Positions 8,369 to 17,096 of a stretch of 64,000 nucleotides of DNA are shown here, in pieces. Every line of letters begins with the position of its first letter. Positions within the stretch are counted from its first letter, which is position 1. Source of the stretch: JBPYFK01 sp051984675. Lineage in GTDB: Bacteria; Actinomycetota; Actinomycetes; Mycobacteriales; Pseudonocardiaceae. The notes beneath the pieces were generated by a model, which did not search any database, was not told the origin of the DNA, and was given only the letters and a program-made list of their open reading frames with translations. The stretch is taken from contig JBPYFK010000156.1 in NCBI GenBank assembly GCA_051984675.1, positions 7,782-71,781 on the forward strand. The letters are read 5' to 3'. Position numbers and translations under genes: made by a program.

Positions 8369-9631
8369 TTATCTGGCGAGCTCGGCGAGGATCGACAGTC
8401 CATCATGGACCTCGGTGAAGCTGGTGCTCAGGGGTGCCAGGCCGATGCGGAGGGCATCGGGGGAGCGGTAGTCCGGGAGGACACCGCGTTGCCAGAGTCG
8501 CTCGTTGAGCGCACCGAAATCCGGGCGCCGCAGGGTGATGTGACCTCCACGACGTTCGGCGTCCCGCGGTGACGCCAGCGTGACTCCCTGGGGCAGCAAC
8601 CAGGCATCGGCCAAGGCGAGGGCGTAGTCGGTGAGCAGCGAGGACTTGGCGCGCACGGCCTCGATTCCGGCCTCTTCCAGCATGTCCAGGCTGACCAGCA
8701 GCGGCAGCATCGCCAGGATCGGGGGCGTACCGCTGAGCATCCCCCGGACACCTTCCGCCGCCTGGTATCCCGGTGCCATCTCGAACGGCGCGCGGTGCCC
8801 CATCCAACCCCAGACGGGTTGGCGCACAGCGCCGTGATGGCGCTTGTTGACGTAGCCGAAGGCTGGCGAGCCTGGACCGCCGTTGAGGTACTTGTAGGTG
8901 CAGCCAACGGCGAAATCGACATCCCACGCATCGAGATGCACCGGCACGGACCCCACCGAGTGGCACAGATCCCACAGCACCAACGCCCCCGCCCGGTGCG
9001 CGGTGCGTGTGATCGCTTCGGCGTCCGCCAGGTAGCCGGACCGGTAGGCGACGTGACTGAACGACACCAGCGCGGTATCCGGTCCGACCATCTCGGCGAC
9101 CTGCGCATCCGTGATCCCGGCCGCCGGATCGGTCTCGATCCACCTCAGCGTGAGGCCGAGTTCCGCCGCGATCCCTTCGAGCACGTAGCGATCGGTGGGG
9201 AAGTTGCCGGTGTCCAGCACGATTTCGTGCCGGTCGGGCCGGGCCGCGAGCGCGGCGCGGGCGAGCTTGTAGAGCAGGACGGAGGTGGAGTCGGCGACGA
9301 CGACCTGCCCCGGCGCCGAGCCGAGCGCGGCCCGACCGAGGCGGTCGCCCACCTCCTCCGGCCAGGTCAGCCACCCGTCCGTCCAACCACGGATCAACCG
9401 GCGCGCCCACTGCCCCTGGACGAAGTCCGCCATCCGCTCGGCGGTCTCCCGGGGCGGCCGACCGAGCGAGTTGCCGTCGAGGTAGGCGACGACGTCGGTC
9501 CCCTCCGGTGTGAGGAACCGGTCCCGGAAGCCGCGCAACGGGTCGGACTCGTCGAGTTCGCGGGCTCTTTCCCGCAACCCGGTTTCGCGCGACCCCGCGT
9601 TCCGCGGCCTGGTGTGGTCCCGCTCAAGCAT
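8369..9631 (-). CDS. kynU: Kynureninase
   Basis: This 420-aa PLP enzyme cleaves L-kynurenine to anthranilate and alanine. Visible motifs are YLDGNSLGRPPRE near the N-terminus, VADSTSVLLYKL (cofactor phosphate region), VLWDLCHSVGSVPVHL with the PLP-contacting aspartate, and CTYKYLNGGPGSP with the Schiff-base lysine. Length is normal for the family. The ATG lies within the last codons of the amidohydrolase upstream (8-bp overlap). It is the last gene of a three-gene operon dioxygenase-amidohydrolase-kynureninase, and the product anthranilate is the substrate of the CoA ligase at 17.1 kb. Confidence 0.95.
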   Translation of the reverse strand: MLERDHTRPRNAGSRETGLRERARELDESDPLRGFRDRFLTPEGTDVVAYLDGNSLGRPPRETAERMADFVQGQWARRLIRGWTDGWLTWPEEVGDRLGRAALGSAPGQVVVADSTSVLLYKLARAALAARPDRHEIVLDTGNFPTDRYVLEGIAAELGLTLRWIETDPAAGITDAQVAEMVGPDTALVSFSHVAYRSGYLADAEAITRTAHRAGALVLWDLCHSVGSVPVHLDAWDVDFAVGCTYKYLNGGPGSPAFGYVNKRHHGAVRQPVWGWMGHRAPFEMAPGYQAAEGVRGMLSGTPPILAMLPLLVSLDMLEEAGIEAVRAKSSLLTDYALALADAWLLPQGVTLASPRDAERRGGHITLRRPDFGALNERLWQRGVLPDYRSPDALRIGLAPLSTSFTEVHDGLSILAELAR

Positions 9632-10655
9632 GCCGTTCCTCCCCGTCGAAAACCCTGGTCGCGTCGATCACCTTGGCATGCCGTAGCGAGTCGGCGAAGC
9701 GATTTTGTCGCAGGTCCAGCCCACCGGGCACCCAGCAGGGTGCGGCCGCAGCGGCGAGATCGGTCATCGTGGCGAGGATGTCTTCGGGGGAGAGCCCAGC
9801 GCGTTGCAGTGCGCGCACTTCCCGGGCGTTGACGCCCAGCGGGAGCGGACCGTTGCCGAGGTCAGTGCCGTACTGGACGGTTCCGCCGTGGTCGACGAAC
9901 CCGCGCAGGTTGTCGATCGCGATGCCCAGCGCCTCCGTCTCCGACCCGTAGCCGTGGATGTCGAGCGTACTGATCCAGACCATTCGCCGTGCGGCCTCGC
10001 TGAGCAGGTGGTCCGGGATGCGCTCGGTCCACGGGGTGTGCGCCAGGCGGTCCACGCCGTGGTCGTAGGCGGCGCGAAAGGTGCCCTCGCCTTCGGCGTG
10101 GGCAATGACGGTGAGCGCGAGCGTGTGCGCGGTGCTGACGATCGCGTCGAGGGTTCGGTCCGGGAGGCTCGGCCCGGCACCGGTGTGCAGCACGACCTTG
10201 ATGAAGTGGGCTCCAAGCGCCTGCTGCTCTCGCACCGCTGTCACGGCGTCCTCCACTGACGACACTTCGCGGCAGCTTCCGGGTAGCGCCCAGGAGCGGT
10301 CCGTGGGGTAGCCACCGGGGGCGGTCAGGAATGCGCCGGCGAACCGGACCAGCGGCAGGGATGCATCCGCACGCAGTTCGGCGAGCACCTCGGGAGGACT
10401 CCCGAGGTCGTAGACCTCGGAGATCCCGCCGGAACGGACAGCGCAGACATCGATCAACCCGGAGTGGACGTGCGCGTCGCGAAGTCCGGGCAGAAGGGTT
10501 CCCGAAAGGAATCGACCCTGCTCCAAAGTGGACCCGTAAGGAATGGGACCGCCAACTGGGACACCGCACCTGAGGCGTAGTGCGCACCGGCCGAACGACC
10601 GTCCCCACCATGCTGAATCAGCCACGAGCCATTCGTCGTCCGGCGTCCGTGGCAT
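9624..10655 (-). CDS. Amidohydrolase, probable N-formylkynurenine hydrolase by context
   Basis: This 343-aa protein belongs to the metal-dependent amidohydrolase superfamily (imidazolonepropionase-like): LPGLRDAHVH holds the HxH pair, KVVLHTGAG and IAHAEGEG supply further ligand positions and YGTDLGNG the catalytic aspartate. It lies between tryptophan dioxygenase and kynureninase, abutting the former with no spacer and overlapping the latter by 8 bp. The operon otherwise lacks the formylkynurenine hydrolysis step, and neither a KynB-type (HTHxD) nor an alpha/beta-hydrolase formamidase occurs here. I infer that this gene fills that gap; only the family is seen directly. Confidence 0.7.
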   Translation of the reverse strand: MPRTPDDEWLVADSAWWGRSFGRCALRLRCGVPVGGPIPYGSTLEQGRFLSGTLLPGLRDAHVHSGLIDVCAVRSGGISEVYDLGSPPEVLAELRADASLPLVRFAGAFLTAPGGYPTDRSWALPGSCREVSSVEDAVTAVREQQALGAHFIKVVLHTGAGPSLPDRTLDAIVSTAHTLALTVIAHAEGEGTFRAAYDHGVDRLAHTPWTERIPDHLLSEAARRMVWISTLDIHGYGSETEALGIAIDNLRGFVDHGGTVQYGTDLGNGPLPLGVNAREVRALQRAGLSPEDILATMTDLAAAAAPCWVPGGLDLRQNRFADSLRHAKVIDATRVFDGEERHA

Positions 10656-11504
10656 CTACAGCTCCGTGCGGACCGCGTACAGCTCCGGGAAGAAGGTCAG
10701 ATTGAGGGCCTCCCGCAGAAAGGACACTCCGCTGGAGCCGCCGGTGCCGCGCTTGAATCCGATGGTGCGCTCCACCGTCTTGAGGTGCCGGAATCGCCAG
10801 AGCTGGAAGTTCTCTTCGAGATCCACCAGTTCCTCGCACGCCTCGTACGCCGTCCAGCACTCCATGGGAGTTTCGTAGATCCGCCGAAACATCGGGACCA
10901 GCGCGGGGGTGAAGGTATGGGCGGCGGTGACGTCGCGGTGCAGGAAGTCGGCGGGCACCTCGTGTCCCTGCCGTGCCAGGTAGCGGACGAACTCGTCGTA
11001 GATGCTCGGCTGTTCGAGTAGCTCGGTGAGCACCCCCTGCGCTTGCTCGTCATGCGCGAAGACCGGCAGCATCTCGGCGTTCTTGTTGCCGAGGAGGAAC
11101 TCCACCGCGCGGTACTGGAACGACTGGAAACCCGACGAGTTGCCGAGGAACCCACGAAACTCCATGTATTCCGAAGGTGTGAGGGTGGCCAGGACCGACC
11201 ACTGGTCGGTGAGGGTGTGTTGGATGTGCTTCACGCGGGCCAGCTTCTTGAGCGCCGGCCGCAGCTGGTCGGCGACCAGATGGTCGCGGGCGGTACGCAG
11301 CTCGTGCAGCACCAGCTTGAGCCAGAGTTCGACCGTCTGGTGCTGGACGATGAACAGCAGTTCGTCGTGGTGTTCAGGGTCGCTGACCGGGTGCTGGGCC
11401 GCGAGTAGCTCATCGAGGTGCAGGTACTCGCCATAGGACAGGTTGGTGCTGAGGTCCCGGACGACACCGTCTTCGAGCGGGCGTGTGTTCGTCGCCTTGC
11501 CCAT
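10656..11504 (-). CDS. kynA: Tryptophan 2,3-dioxygenase
   Basis: ATG 11504, preceded by GAGGAGA, gives 282 aa, the normal size; a frame extension upstream is not plausible. The protein shows the heme-dioxygenase signature: SYGEYLHLDELL, HHDELLFIVQHQTVELWLKL with conserved His and the substrate-binding residues, SGFQSFQYRAVEFLLGN, and FQLWRFRHLKTVERTIGFKR with the proximal-heme histidine region. It opens the indole ring of L-tryptophan to N-formylkynurenine. First gene of the operon, divergent from the PaaX-type regulator. Confidence 0.95.
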   Translation of the reverse strand: MGKATNTRPLEDGVVRDLSTNLSYGEYLHLDELLAAQHPVSDPEHHDELLFIVQHQTVELWLKLVLHELRTARDHLVADQLRPALKKLARVKHIQHTLTDQWSVLATLTPSEYMEFRGFLGNSSGFQSFQYRAVEFLLGNKNAEMLPVFAHDEQAQGVLTELLEQPSIYDEFVRYLARQGHEVPADFLHRDVTAAHTFTPALVPMFRRIYETPMECWTAYEACEELVDLEENFQLWRFRHLKTVERTIGFKRGTGGSSGVSFLREALNLTFFPELYAVRTEL

Positions 11505-11560
11505 GAGGGGTCTCCTCAGGCTGTGCGCGGAAGCTGGGGACGCGGATTGGTGCACGATTG

Positions 11561-11585
11561 TGTCGATTATTGGACGACCGTTAAG
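11561..11585. promoter_or_regulatory. Shared motif in the kynA/paaX divergent promoter
   Basis: The segment starts TGTCGAT and ends GAC-N3-CGT-N-AAG. It matches 17 of 25 positions without gaps to 17017-17041 in the divergent promoter of the anthranilate CoA ligase and enoyl-CoA hydratase. The centre lies about 70 bp from each start codon. I propose it as the binding site of the neighbouring PaaX-type regulator; no experimental site is known to me. Confidence 0.5.
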
Positions 11586-11601
11586 AAAACGCAAGAGACG
11601 A

Positions 11602-11633
11602 TGCCAGCAGTCCACAGTCTGTCCACGCTGGCA
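11602..11633. promoter_or_regulatory. Inverted repeat before the PaaX-type gene
   Basis: TGCCAGC (11602-11608) and GCTGGCA (11627-11633) form a perfect 7-bp inverted repeat enclosing two direct GTCCAC copies, ending 11 bp before the regulator's ATG. It could be an autoregulatory operator or a 5'-leader hairpin. Confidence 0.4.
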
Positions 11634-11644
11634 GTTGATATCGT

Positions 11645-12517
11645 ATGACTGTGACGACCGATACGCTGACGAACGATGAGACGATCGTCGGTGAACTGAC
11701 CGGGCGCGGCGCGCAGCCACGGCAGCTGATCGTGACGGTGTATGGCCTCTACGCCCGCGAAACCGGTGGTTGGCTGTCCGTCGCCGCGCTGGTCCGCCTG
11801 CTCGGCGACCTCGGCGTGGACGAGCCGGCGGTGCGGTCGTCGATCTCCCGCCTGAAGCGCCGGGAAATCCTGCTCGCCAGCAAGCGCGGCGGAATCGCCG
11901 GGTACGAGCTGTCCAGTCAGGCACAGGAGATCCTGCGCGAAGGGGACGAGCGGATCTTCAGCCGCGCCCGCGCGACCCTCGCGGACGGCTGGGTGCTGGC
12001 GGTCTTCTCCGTCCCGGAGTCGCAACGCCAGAAGCGGCACGTCCTGCGCACGCAGCTCACCCGGCTCGGCTTCGGCACGGTGGCGCCCGGTGTCTGGATC
12101 GCTCCCGAACACCTGCGCCCGGCAACCGTCGGCGTGCTGCGCCGGTTCGAACTGGATTCCTACGCCGAACTCTTCCACGCTGATCACGTCGCCTTCGGCG
12201 ACCCGCGCGACAAAGTGGCGCAGTGGTGGGATCTCGATCAGTTGCAGCGGCTCTACGGCGAGTTCGTCGACCTGTATCAGCCCGTGCTGCGGTGGTGGCG
12301 CCGCCGACGAGCCAGCCGGGAACGGGACGCGTTCGTGGATTACGTGCGGGTGCTCACCGATTGGCGTCAACTTCCCTACCTCGACCCGGGGCTCCCGGTT
12401 GAGCTGTTGCCAGCGGAATGGAACGGTGCGGTCGCCGCGGAGGTCTTCTTCGCTCTCCAGTCGTTGCTCGCCGAGCAGGCGCACGCCTACGTCGACGAAG
12501 TCACGGTGACACGCTGA
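11645..12517 (+). CDS. PaaX-family transcriptional regulator
   Basis: This 290-aa protein has a winged helix at residues about 25-95 (QLIVTVYGLYARETGGWLSV, then VRSSISRLKRREILLASKRG) followed by the PaaX central and C-terminal domains (DGWVLAVFSVPESQRQKRH, GFGTVAPGVWIAPEH, VDYVRVLTDWRQLPYLDPGL). PaaX relatives repress CoA-thioester aromatic pathways and are released by an aryl-CoA. It lies between the tryptophan-to-anthranilate operon and the 2-aminobenzoyl-CoA genes, so anthraniloyl-CoA is a plausible inducer (inference). Its 3' end overlaps the convergent ridA-like gene by 17 bp. Confidence 0.85.
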   Translation: MTVTTDTLTNDETIVGELTGRGAQPRQLIVTVYGLYARETGGWLSVAALVRLLGDLGVDEPAVRSSISRLKRREILLASKRGGIAGYELSSQAQEILREGDERIFSRARATLADGWVLAVFSVPESQRQKRHVLRTQLTRLGFGTVAPGVWIAPEHLRPATVGVLRRFELDSYAELFHADHVAFGDPRDKVAQWWDLDQLQRLYGEFVDLYQPVLRWWRRRRASRERDAFVDYVRVLTDWRQLPYLDPGLPVELLPAEWNGAVAAEVFFALQSLLAEQAHAYVDEVTVTR

Positions 12518-12962
12518 TCGCAGCGGTTCCCTTGATCTCCACCAACGCCTCGACGTCCCACAACCGGGTAACGCCGAGGGCGGCCATCGCCGGGTAGTTC
12601 CGACCGACGTGCTCACGCCACACAGCGCCGATCTCGCTGGCGTGCCGCCGGTAGTCGTCGATGTCGACGAGGTAGATCGTCAGCTCGGTGAGGTCTTCCG
12701 GCCCGCCCCCGGCCGCCCGCAACGCGGTGAGCAGGTTCCGCAACGCCTGTTCGAACTGCGCCACGACGTTGCCGCCGATGATCCGACCTGCGTCGTCGAG
12801 GGCGGTCTGCCCGGCCAGGAACACCAGACGGCGCCCGCGTACCGCCGTGGCATGGGAAAACCCGGAAGGGCGAGCGAGCTCGGCCGAGTTGATGCGTTCG
12901 ACCGTGTGAACCTGTTCGGCAGGGTGAACCGGTTCGGCAGGGCGAGTCCGTTCGGTGGTCAC
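12501..12962 (-). CDS. RidA/YjgF-family imine deaminase
   Basis: GTG 12962 overlaps the TGA of the SDR gene as GTGA, so the two are coupled; 153 aa. The first 25 residues are a proline-rich leader coded by a short imperfect repeat, then the RidA fold follows (FSHATAVRGRRLVFLAGQTA, QFEQALRNLLTALRAAGG, LTIYLVDIDDYRRHA, MAALGVTRLWDVEALVEI). RidA proteins hydrolyse reactive enamines and imines to ketones and ammonia. The 2-aminobenzoyl-CoA route yields a 2-amino-enone-CoA whose amino group must leave, so a pathway role is likely but inferred. Confidence 0.8.
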   Translation of the reverse strand: MTTERTRPAEPVHPAEQVHTVERINSAELARPSGFSHATAVRGRRLVFLAGQTALDDAGRIIGGNVVAQFEQALRNLLTALRAAGGGPEDLTELTIYLVDIDDYRRHASEIGAVWREHVGRNYPAMAALGVTRLWDVEALVEIKGTAAISVSP

Positions 12963-13732
12963 GACTGAACCGTTCCTCCATCCACATTGATCGCCTGGCC
13001 GGTGATCGCCGGGTTGCGCAGGCAGAGGTCCACCGCGTCGGCCACCTCGTCCACGCCGATCAGCCGCCCGATGGGCTGCTTGCTTGCCAGAACCTGCCGG
13101 GCCTGCTGGGGAGTTCGTCCCGTTCGCCGGCTGATGTTGTCGATGGTGTGCGCGGTCATCGGTGTCTCGACGTAGCCGGGACAGACCGCGTTGACGGTCA
13201 CGCCGCTGCCGGCCAGCTCGGCGGCAGCCGAGCGGACGAGCCCGAGGACGCCGTGCTTGCTCGCGGTGTACGCGCACACGTACGGAGCACCGTGCTTGGA
13301 CGCGACGGAGGCGATCACGACGACCCTGCCCCAACCGCGCTCGGCCATCGCCGGCACAGCTCGCCGCAGGAAGCGGAAAGGCGCGGTCAGATTGGTGTCC
13401 AGTGCCCGCTGCCAGTCGTCGTCGGTCGTTGTGACCAGGGGAGCGGAAGTGGCCGTACCCGCGTTGAGGATCAGGACCTCGACGGGACCCCAGTGCTGTT
13501 CCACAGCGTGGAACACGTCGTCCACGGCGTGCGCGTCAGTCACGTCGGCGGGCCGGGACAGCGCTGGCCCAGGCAGCTCAGCCGCGACGTCCTTGAGCTG
13601 GTCGGCGGTGCGTGCGACGAGCGCGATCCGGTCCCCACCGGCCGACAGCCGGTGGGCTACGGCCCGGCCGATGCCCCGGCCGGCACCGGTGACCAGGCAG
13701 GTCCGTGTCGTCACGGGTTTGATATTACGCAT
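12959..13732 (-). CDS. SDR-family dehydrogenase of the anthranilate-CoA route
   Basis: Classical short-chain dehydrogenase: cofactor motif TGAGRGIG at residues 16-23, NAG at about 91-93, the catalytic serine in VVIASVAS, YTASK near 156-160 and PGYVETPM. The family oxidises or reduces hydroxy/keto groups with NAD(P)H. Context suggests a 3-hydroxyacyl-CoA-type step on the ring-reduced CoA intermediate. The ATG at 13732 has no binding site; a GTG at 13714 giving MTTRTCLVTGAG is an alternative start. It is divergent from the monooxygenase/reductase with only 39 bp between the ATGs. Confidence 0.8.
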   Translation of the reverse strand: MRNIKPVTTRTCLVTGAGRGIGRAVAHRLSAGGDRIALVARTADQLKDVAAELPGPALSRPADVTDAHAVDDVFHAVEQHWGPVEVLILNAGTATSAPLVTTTDDDWQRALDTNLTAPFRFLRRAVPAMAERGWGRVVVIASVASKHGAPYVCAYTASKHGVLGLVRSAAAELAGSGVTVNAVCPGYVETPMTAHTIDNISRRTGRTPQQARQVLASKQPIGRLIGVDEVADAVDLCLRNPAITGQAINVDGGTVQS

Positions 13733-13771
13733 ATTTGACGGCCGTATTCAATGCGACATAGCGTGGGAGTC

Positions 13772-16150
13772 ATGCGCATCGCGGTCATGGGTGGTGGCCC
13801 TGGCGGGCTGTACTTCGCCGCGCTCATGAAGCAACTCGATCCCAGTCACGACATCACCGTGTGGGAACGCAACGCGGCAGGCGACACCTTCGGGTTCGGT
13901 GTGGTGTTCTCCGACGAGACGCTCGGCGGTATCGAGCACGCGGACCCCGAGATCTTCCGTGCCATGCGCCAGGAGTTCGCGCGATGGGATGACATCGACA
14001 TCCATCACCGCGACGCCATACTCACCTCCGGCGGTCATGGCTTCGCCGCCATGAGCCGCAAGACGCTCCTGCGCATCCTGCGGCAGCGATGTGTGGACCT
14101 GGGAGTCTCGCCGCACTTCCGAGCTGAAGCTCCCGATGTCGCGGGTCTGGCGGCGGACCACGACCTCGTGGTGGCCAGCGACGGCGCGAACTCCGCGGTA
14201 CGAACGAGGTTCGGCAGCACCTTCCACCCCAGCGTCGAAACACGGAGCTGCAAGTACATCTGGTTGGGAACCGATCTCGTCTTCGACGCGTTCAAGTTCC
14301 ACATCCTGGAAACCCCCCACGGGGTCATGCAACTGCACGGGTACCCGTACAGCCGGAATGCGAGTACGTTCATCGTCGAACTGCACGAGGATGTGTGGCG
14401 CGACGTCGGGTTCGCCGACTACGCGGCCACCGCTGGCGACCAGCCCGGGACCAGCGACGGGAAGTCCGTCGAGGCGATCCGGGAACTGTTCGCCGATGCG
14501 CTTGACGGACACCACGTCTTCGCCAACAACTCCCGGTGGCTGAACTTCAAGACCGTGCGATGTGCGTCCTGGCGACACGGGAACGTGGTGCTGCTGGGAG
14601 ACGCGGCCCATACCGCGCACTTCTCGATCGGCTCGGGAACGAAACTCGCGATGGAGGACGCGCTCGAACTCGCCGCGAGCGTGTCTGAACAGTCCACAGT
14701 GGATCACGCGCTCCAGGCATACGAGGAGCGGCGGCGCCCTGTGGTCGAGTCGACGCAACGAGCCGCCCAGGCCAGCCTGGAGTGGTTCGAGAACATCGCG
14801 CACTACGTACACCAGGACTCCGTGCAGTTCGCCTTCAACCTGCTGACCCGCAGCCGCCGCGTCACCTATGACAACCTGCGGCTGCGCGATCCCCAGTTCG
14901 TCTCGAAGGTCGACTCCTGGTTCGCCCGGGGCCGCTCCGAGGTGTGCCCGCCGATGTTCCAGCCGGTGCTCCTGGGACCGCTGGAGCTGCACAACCGTGT
15001 CGTCGTGTCCCCGATGGACATGTACAGCTCCCAGGATGGCATGCCGTCCGATTTCCACCTGGTGCATCTGGGCAGCAAGGCGCTGGGGGGAGCGGGGCTT
15101 GTCATGACCGAAATGGTCTGCGTGTCCGACACCGGGCGCATCACTCCCGGCTGTGCCTGCCTGTGCACGCCGGAACAGGAAGCCGCCTGGGGCCGGATCG
15201 TCGACTTCGTGCACGAGCACAGCGCGGCCAAGATCGGCATCCAGCTCGGGCACTCCGGCCGCAAGGGGTCCACCAGGCTGATGTCGGAAGGCATCGACCT
15301 GCCGCTGCCAGCGGGCAACTGGGAGGTCGTCGGGCCCTCGCCGGTCCCGTACTCCGAGATCAACCAGATCCCCCGGGAGCTCTCTCCAGCGGAACTCGAC
15401 GAGATCAAACAGCGGTTCGTCGCGTCGGCGGAAGCCGCGGCGCGCGCCGGGTTCGACCTCCTTGAGCTGCACTGCGCGCACGGCTACCTGCTGTCGTCGT
15501 TCATCTCCCCGCTGTCCAACCAGCGCAGCGACGGCTATGGCGGGTCGCTGGCGAACCGCCTGCGCTTCCCGCTGGAGGTGTTCGACGCGATCCGCGCGGT
15601 ATGGCCAGCTGACCGCCCGATGGCGGTCCGCATCTCCGCAACGGACTGGTACGAAGGCGGCGTGGAAGCCGCTGACGCCGTCGAGATCGCGCGAGCCTTC
15701 GCCGAGCACGGCGCGGCAGCGATCGACGTGTCGACCGGGCAGGTACTCAAGGCGGAGCGGCCGGCATACGGGCGCAGCTACCAGACGCCCTTCGCGGACC
15801 GGATTCGCAACGAGGTCGGCCGCGCGTACGGGGTCGCGGTGATCGCTGTCGGCGCGATCTCCTCCCACGACGACGTCAACTCGATCATCCTGGCGGGGCG
15901 CGCCGACTTGTGCGCGCTCGGGCGGACGCACCTTTATGATCCACAGTGGACACTTCATGCGGCGGCCGACCAGGACTACTCCGGGTCCGGCGTCGTCTGG
16001 CCGCAGCAGTTCCAGCCAGGTCGGCGCACACCGCGCACCGGGCGCGCGGACGTGCCCAAGCCGCGCCTTGAGCGGCTCCGTGGCGCGGAAGCCACGACCG
16101 CACACGCGCGGTGGCGCCCGGCCGAATCCAGCGGCACCCGACCTTACTGA
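13772..16150 (+). CDS. 2-aminobenzoyl-CoA monooxygenase/reductase (FAD monooxygenase fused to old-yellow-enzyme domain)
   Basis: ATG 13772 gives 792 aa with the Rossmann motif GGGPGGLY at once. Residues about 1-385 are a class A flavin hydroxylase (DTFGFGVVFSD; GDAAHTAHFSIGSGTKLAMED binding FAD). Residues about 395-765 are an NADH:flavin oxidoreductase of the old yellow enzyme type (LGPLELHNRVVVSPM, GIQLGHSGRKG, LHCAHGYLLSSFISPLSNQR). This fusion is known from aerobic anthranilate breakdown in Aromatoleum/Azoarcus, where it hydroxylates and then reduces the ring of 2-aminobenzoyl-CoA; a relative acts on salicylyl-CoA. The CoA ligase and kynureninase nearby favour anthraniloyl-CoA. The 3' end overlaps the convergent hydratase by 7 bp. 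Confidence 0.9.
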   Translation: MRIAVMGGGPGGLYFAALMKQLDPSHDITVWERNAAGDTFGFGVVFSDETLGGIEHADPEIFRAMRQEFARWDDIDIHHRDAILTSGGHGFAAMSRKTLLRILRQRCVDLGVSPHFRAEAPDVAGLAADHDLVVASDGANSAVRTRFGSTFHPSVETRSCKYIWLGTDLVFDAFKFHILETPHGVMQLHGYPYSRNASTFIVELHEDVWRDVGFADYAATAGDQPGTSDGKSVEAIRELFADALDGHHVFANNSRWLNFKTVRCASWRHGNVVLLGDAAHTAHFSIGSGTKLAMEDALELAASVSEQSTVDHALQAYEERRRPVVESTQRAAQASLEWFENIAHYVHQDSVQFAFNLLTRSRRVTYDNLRLRDPQFVSKVDSWFARGRSEVCPPMFQPVLLGPLELHNRVVVSPMDMYSSQDGMPSDFHLVHLGSKALGGAGLVMTEMVCVSDTGRITPGCACLCTPEQEAAWGRIVDFVHEHSAAKIGIQLGHSGRKGSTRLMSEGIDLPLPAGNWEVVGPSPVPYSEINQIPRELSPAELDEIKQRFVASAEAAARAGFDLLELHCAHGYLLSSFISPLSNQRSDGYGGSLANRLRFPLEVFDAIRAVWPADRPMAVRISATDWYEGGVEAADAVEIARAFAEHGAAAIDVSTGQVLKAERPAYGRSYQTPFADRIRNEVGRAYGVAVIAVGAISSHDDVNSIILAGRADLCALGRTHLYDPQWTLHAAADQDYSGSGVVWPQQFQPGRRTPRTGRADVPKPRLERLRGAEATTAHARWRPAESSGTRPY

Positions 16151-16971
16151 CCCTTCCAGCGCGCTGGTCGCTTGGCATGGAAAGCCGCATGGAACTCCGC
16201 GTAGTCCGAGGTCTTCATCAACAGCGCCTGGGTGACCGCCTCCAGCTCCAGCGCGCTGGACAGGCTCATGTCCAGCTCGCGGGTCAGCAGTTCCTTGGTG
16301 TGCGCGTATGCCTGGTAAGGGCCGTTGGCCAGACGCCCGGACAGCCGATCCACTGTCCCGTCCAGTTCGGCATCCTCAACCAGCTCGCTGACCAGCCCGT
16401 ATCGCTCGGCGTCCGTGGCCGTGATCGTGTCGCCGAGCATCAGCAACTGGGTGGCCCGGCCCAGCCCTACCAGGCGGGGGAGCAGGTAGGCGGCACCCAT
16501 GTCGGCGCCGGCGAGCCCGACCTTGGTGAACAGGAAGGCGAACCGGGCCGAGTGCGTGGCGATGCGGAAGTCGGCGGCGAGTGCGATCACCGAGCCGGCC
16601 CCGGCGGCGAGCCCGTGCAGGACCGCGATGATCGGGATCGGGCACTCGCGCATCGCCTGGATCACCGCGCCGGTCATCTTGGTGAACTCCAGGACCTCGT
16701 CGGTCCGCATCGCGAGCGTTTCGCCGATGATCTCGGTGACGTCTCCGCCGGAGCAGAAAGCCCGCCCCTGGCCACGGAGGACCAGAACCCGCGTGTCGCC
16801 GCGATGTGGCAACTCGGTGAGCAGGTCGCGCAGGTCGGCGTACGCCTCGAAGGTGAGTGCGTTGAGCTTGTCCGGGCGGTCCAGGGTGACCGTGGTGACG
16901 CCGTCCGCACGGTCCAGCCGGAAGTGGCGCCATTTCTCGGTGAACGGGGCAGATCCACGGAACGGGCTCAT
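16144..16971 (-). CDS. Enoyl-CoA hydratase/isomerase family protein
   Basis: This 275-aa crotonase-fold protein shows LDRPDKLNALTFEAY, GQGRAFCSGGDVTEI (first oxyanion-hole region), GLAAGAGSVIALAADFRIA and FLFTKVGLAGADMGAAYLLP with an acidic/alcohol catalytic position near 145. It hydrates or isomerises enoyl-CoA thioesters. In the proposed route it would act in the beta-oxidation-like opening of the reduced 2-aminobenzoyl-CoA ring. Divergent from the CoA ligase with a 125-bp intergenic region holding the shared motif. Confidence 0.85.
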   Translation of the reverse strand: MSPFRGSAPFTEKWRHFRLDRADGVTTVTLDRPDKLNALTFEAYADLRDLLTELPHRGDTRVLVLRGQGRAFCSGGDVTEIIGETLAMRTDEVLEFTKMTGAVIQAMRECPIPIIAVLHGLAAGAGSVIALAADFRIATHSARFAFLFTKVGLAGADMGAAYLLPRLVGLGRATQLLMLGDTITATDAERYGLVSELVEDAELDGTVDRLSGRLANGPYQAYAHTKELLTRELDMSLSSALELEAVTQALLMKTSDYAEFHAAFHAKRPARWKGQ

Positions 16972-17016
16972 GGCAACGTCCTCCTCCCGCCGGTGCGCGT
17001 TACGGTATCACTCATA

Positions 17017-17041
17017 TGTCGATCTATTGACTGTCGTCAAG
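17017..17041. promoter_or_regulatory. Shared motif in the hydratase/CoA-ligase divergent promoter
   Basis: The motif begins TGTCGAT and ends GAC-N3-CGT-N-AAG as at 11561-11585. It contains the perfect inverted repeat TTGAC-TGTC-GTCAA (17027-17040). Just upstream, 17004-17019 also resembles 13721-13736 at the SDR/monooxygenase promoter (13 of 16 bases, core CATAT). Probable operator of the PaaX-type regulator. Confidence 0.55.
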
Positions 17042-17096
17042 ATTGAGTAATACTGGGAGGGCATCCGCGGACCTCGCTGGAGGAGGGAACGCCGTT

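Noticed and set aside
13748..16105. 785-aa minus-strand frame opposite the monooxygenase/reductase gene
   Set aside because: Composition is that of an antisense shadow and no motif appears; the plus-strand frame has complete FAD and old-yellow-enzyme domains.
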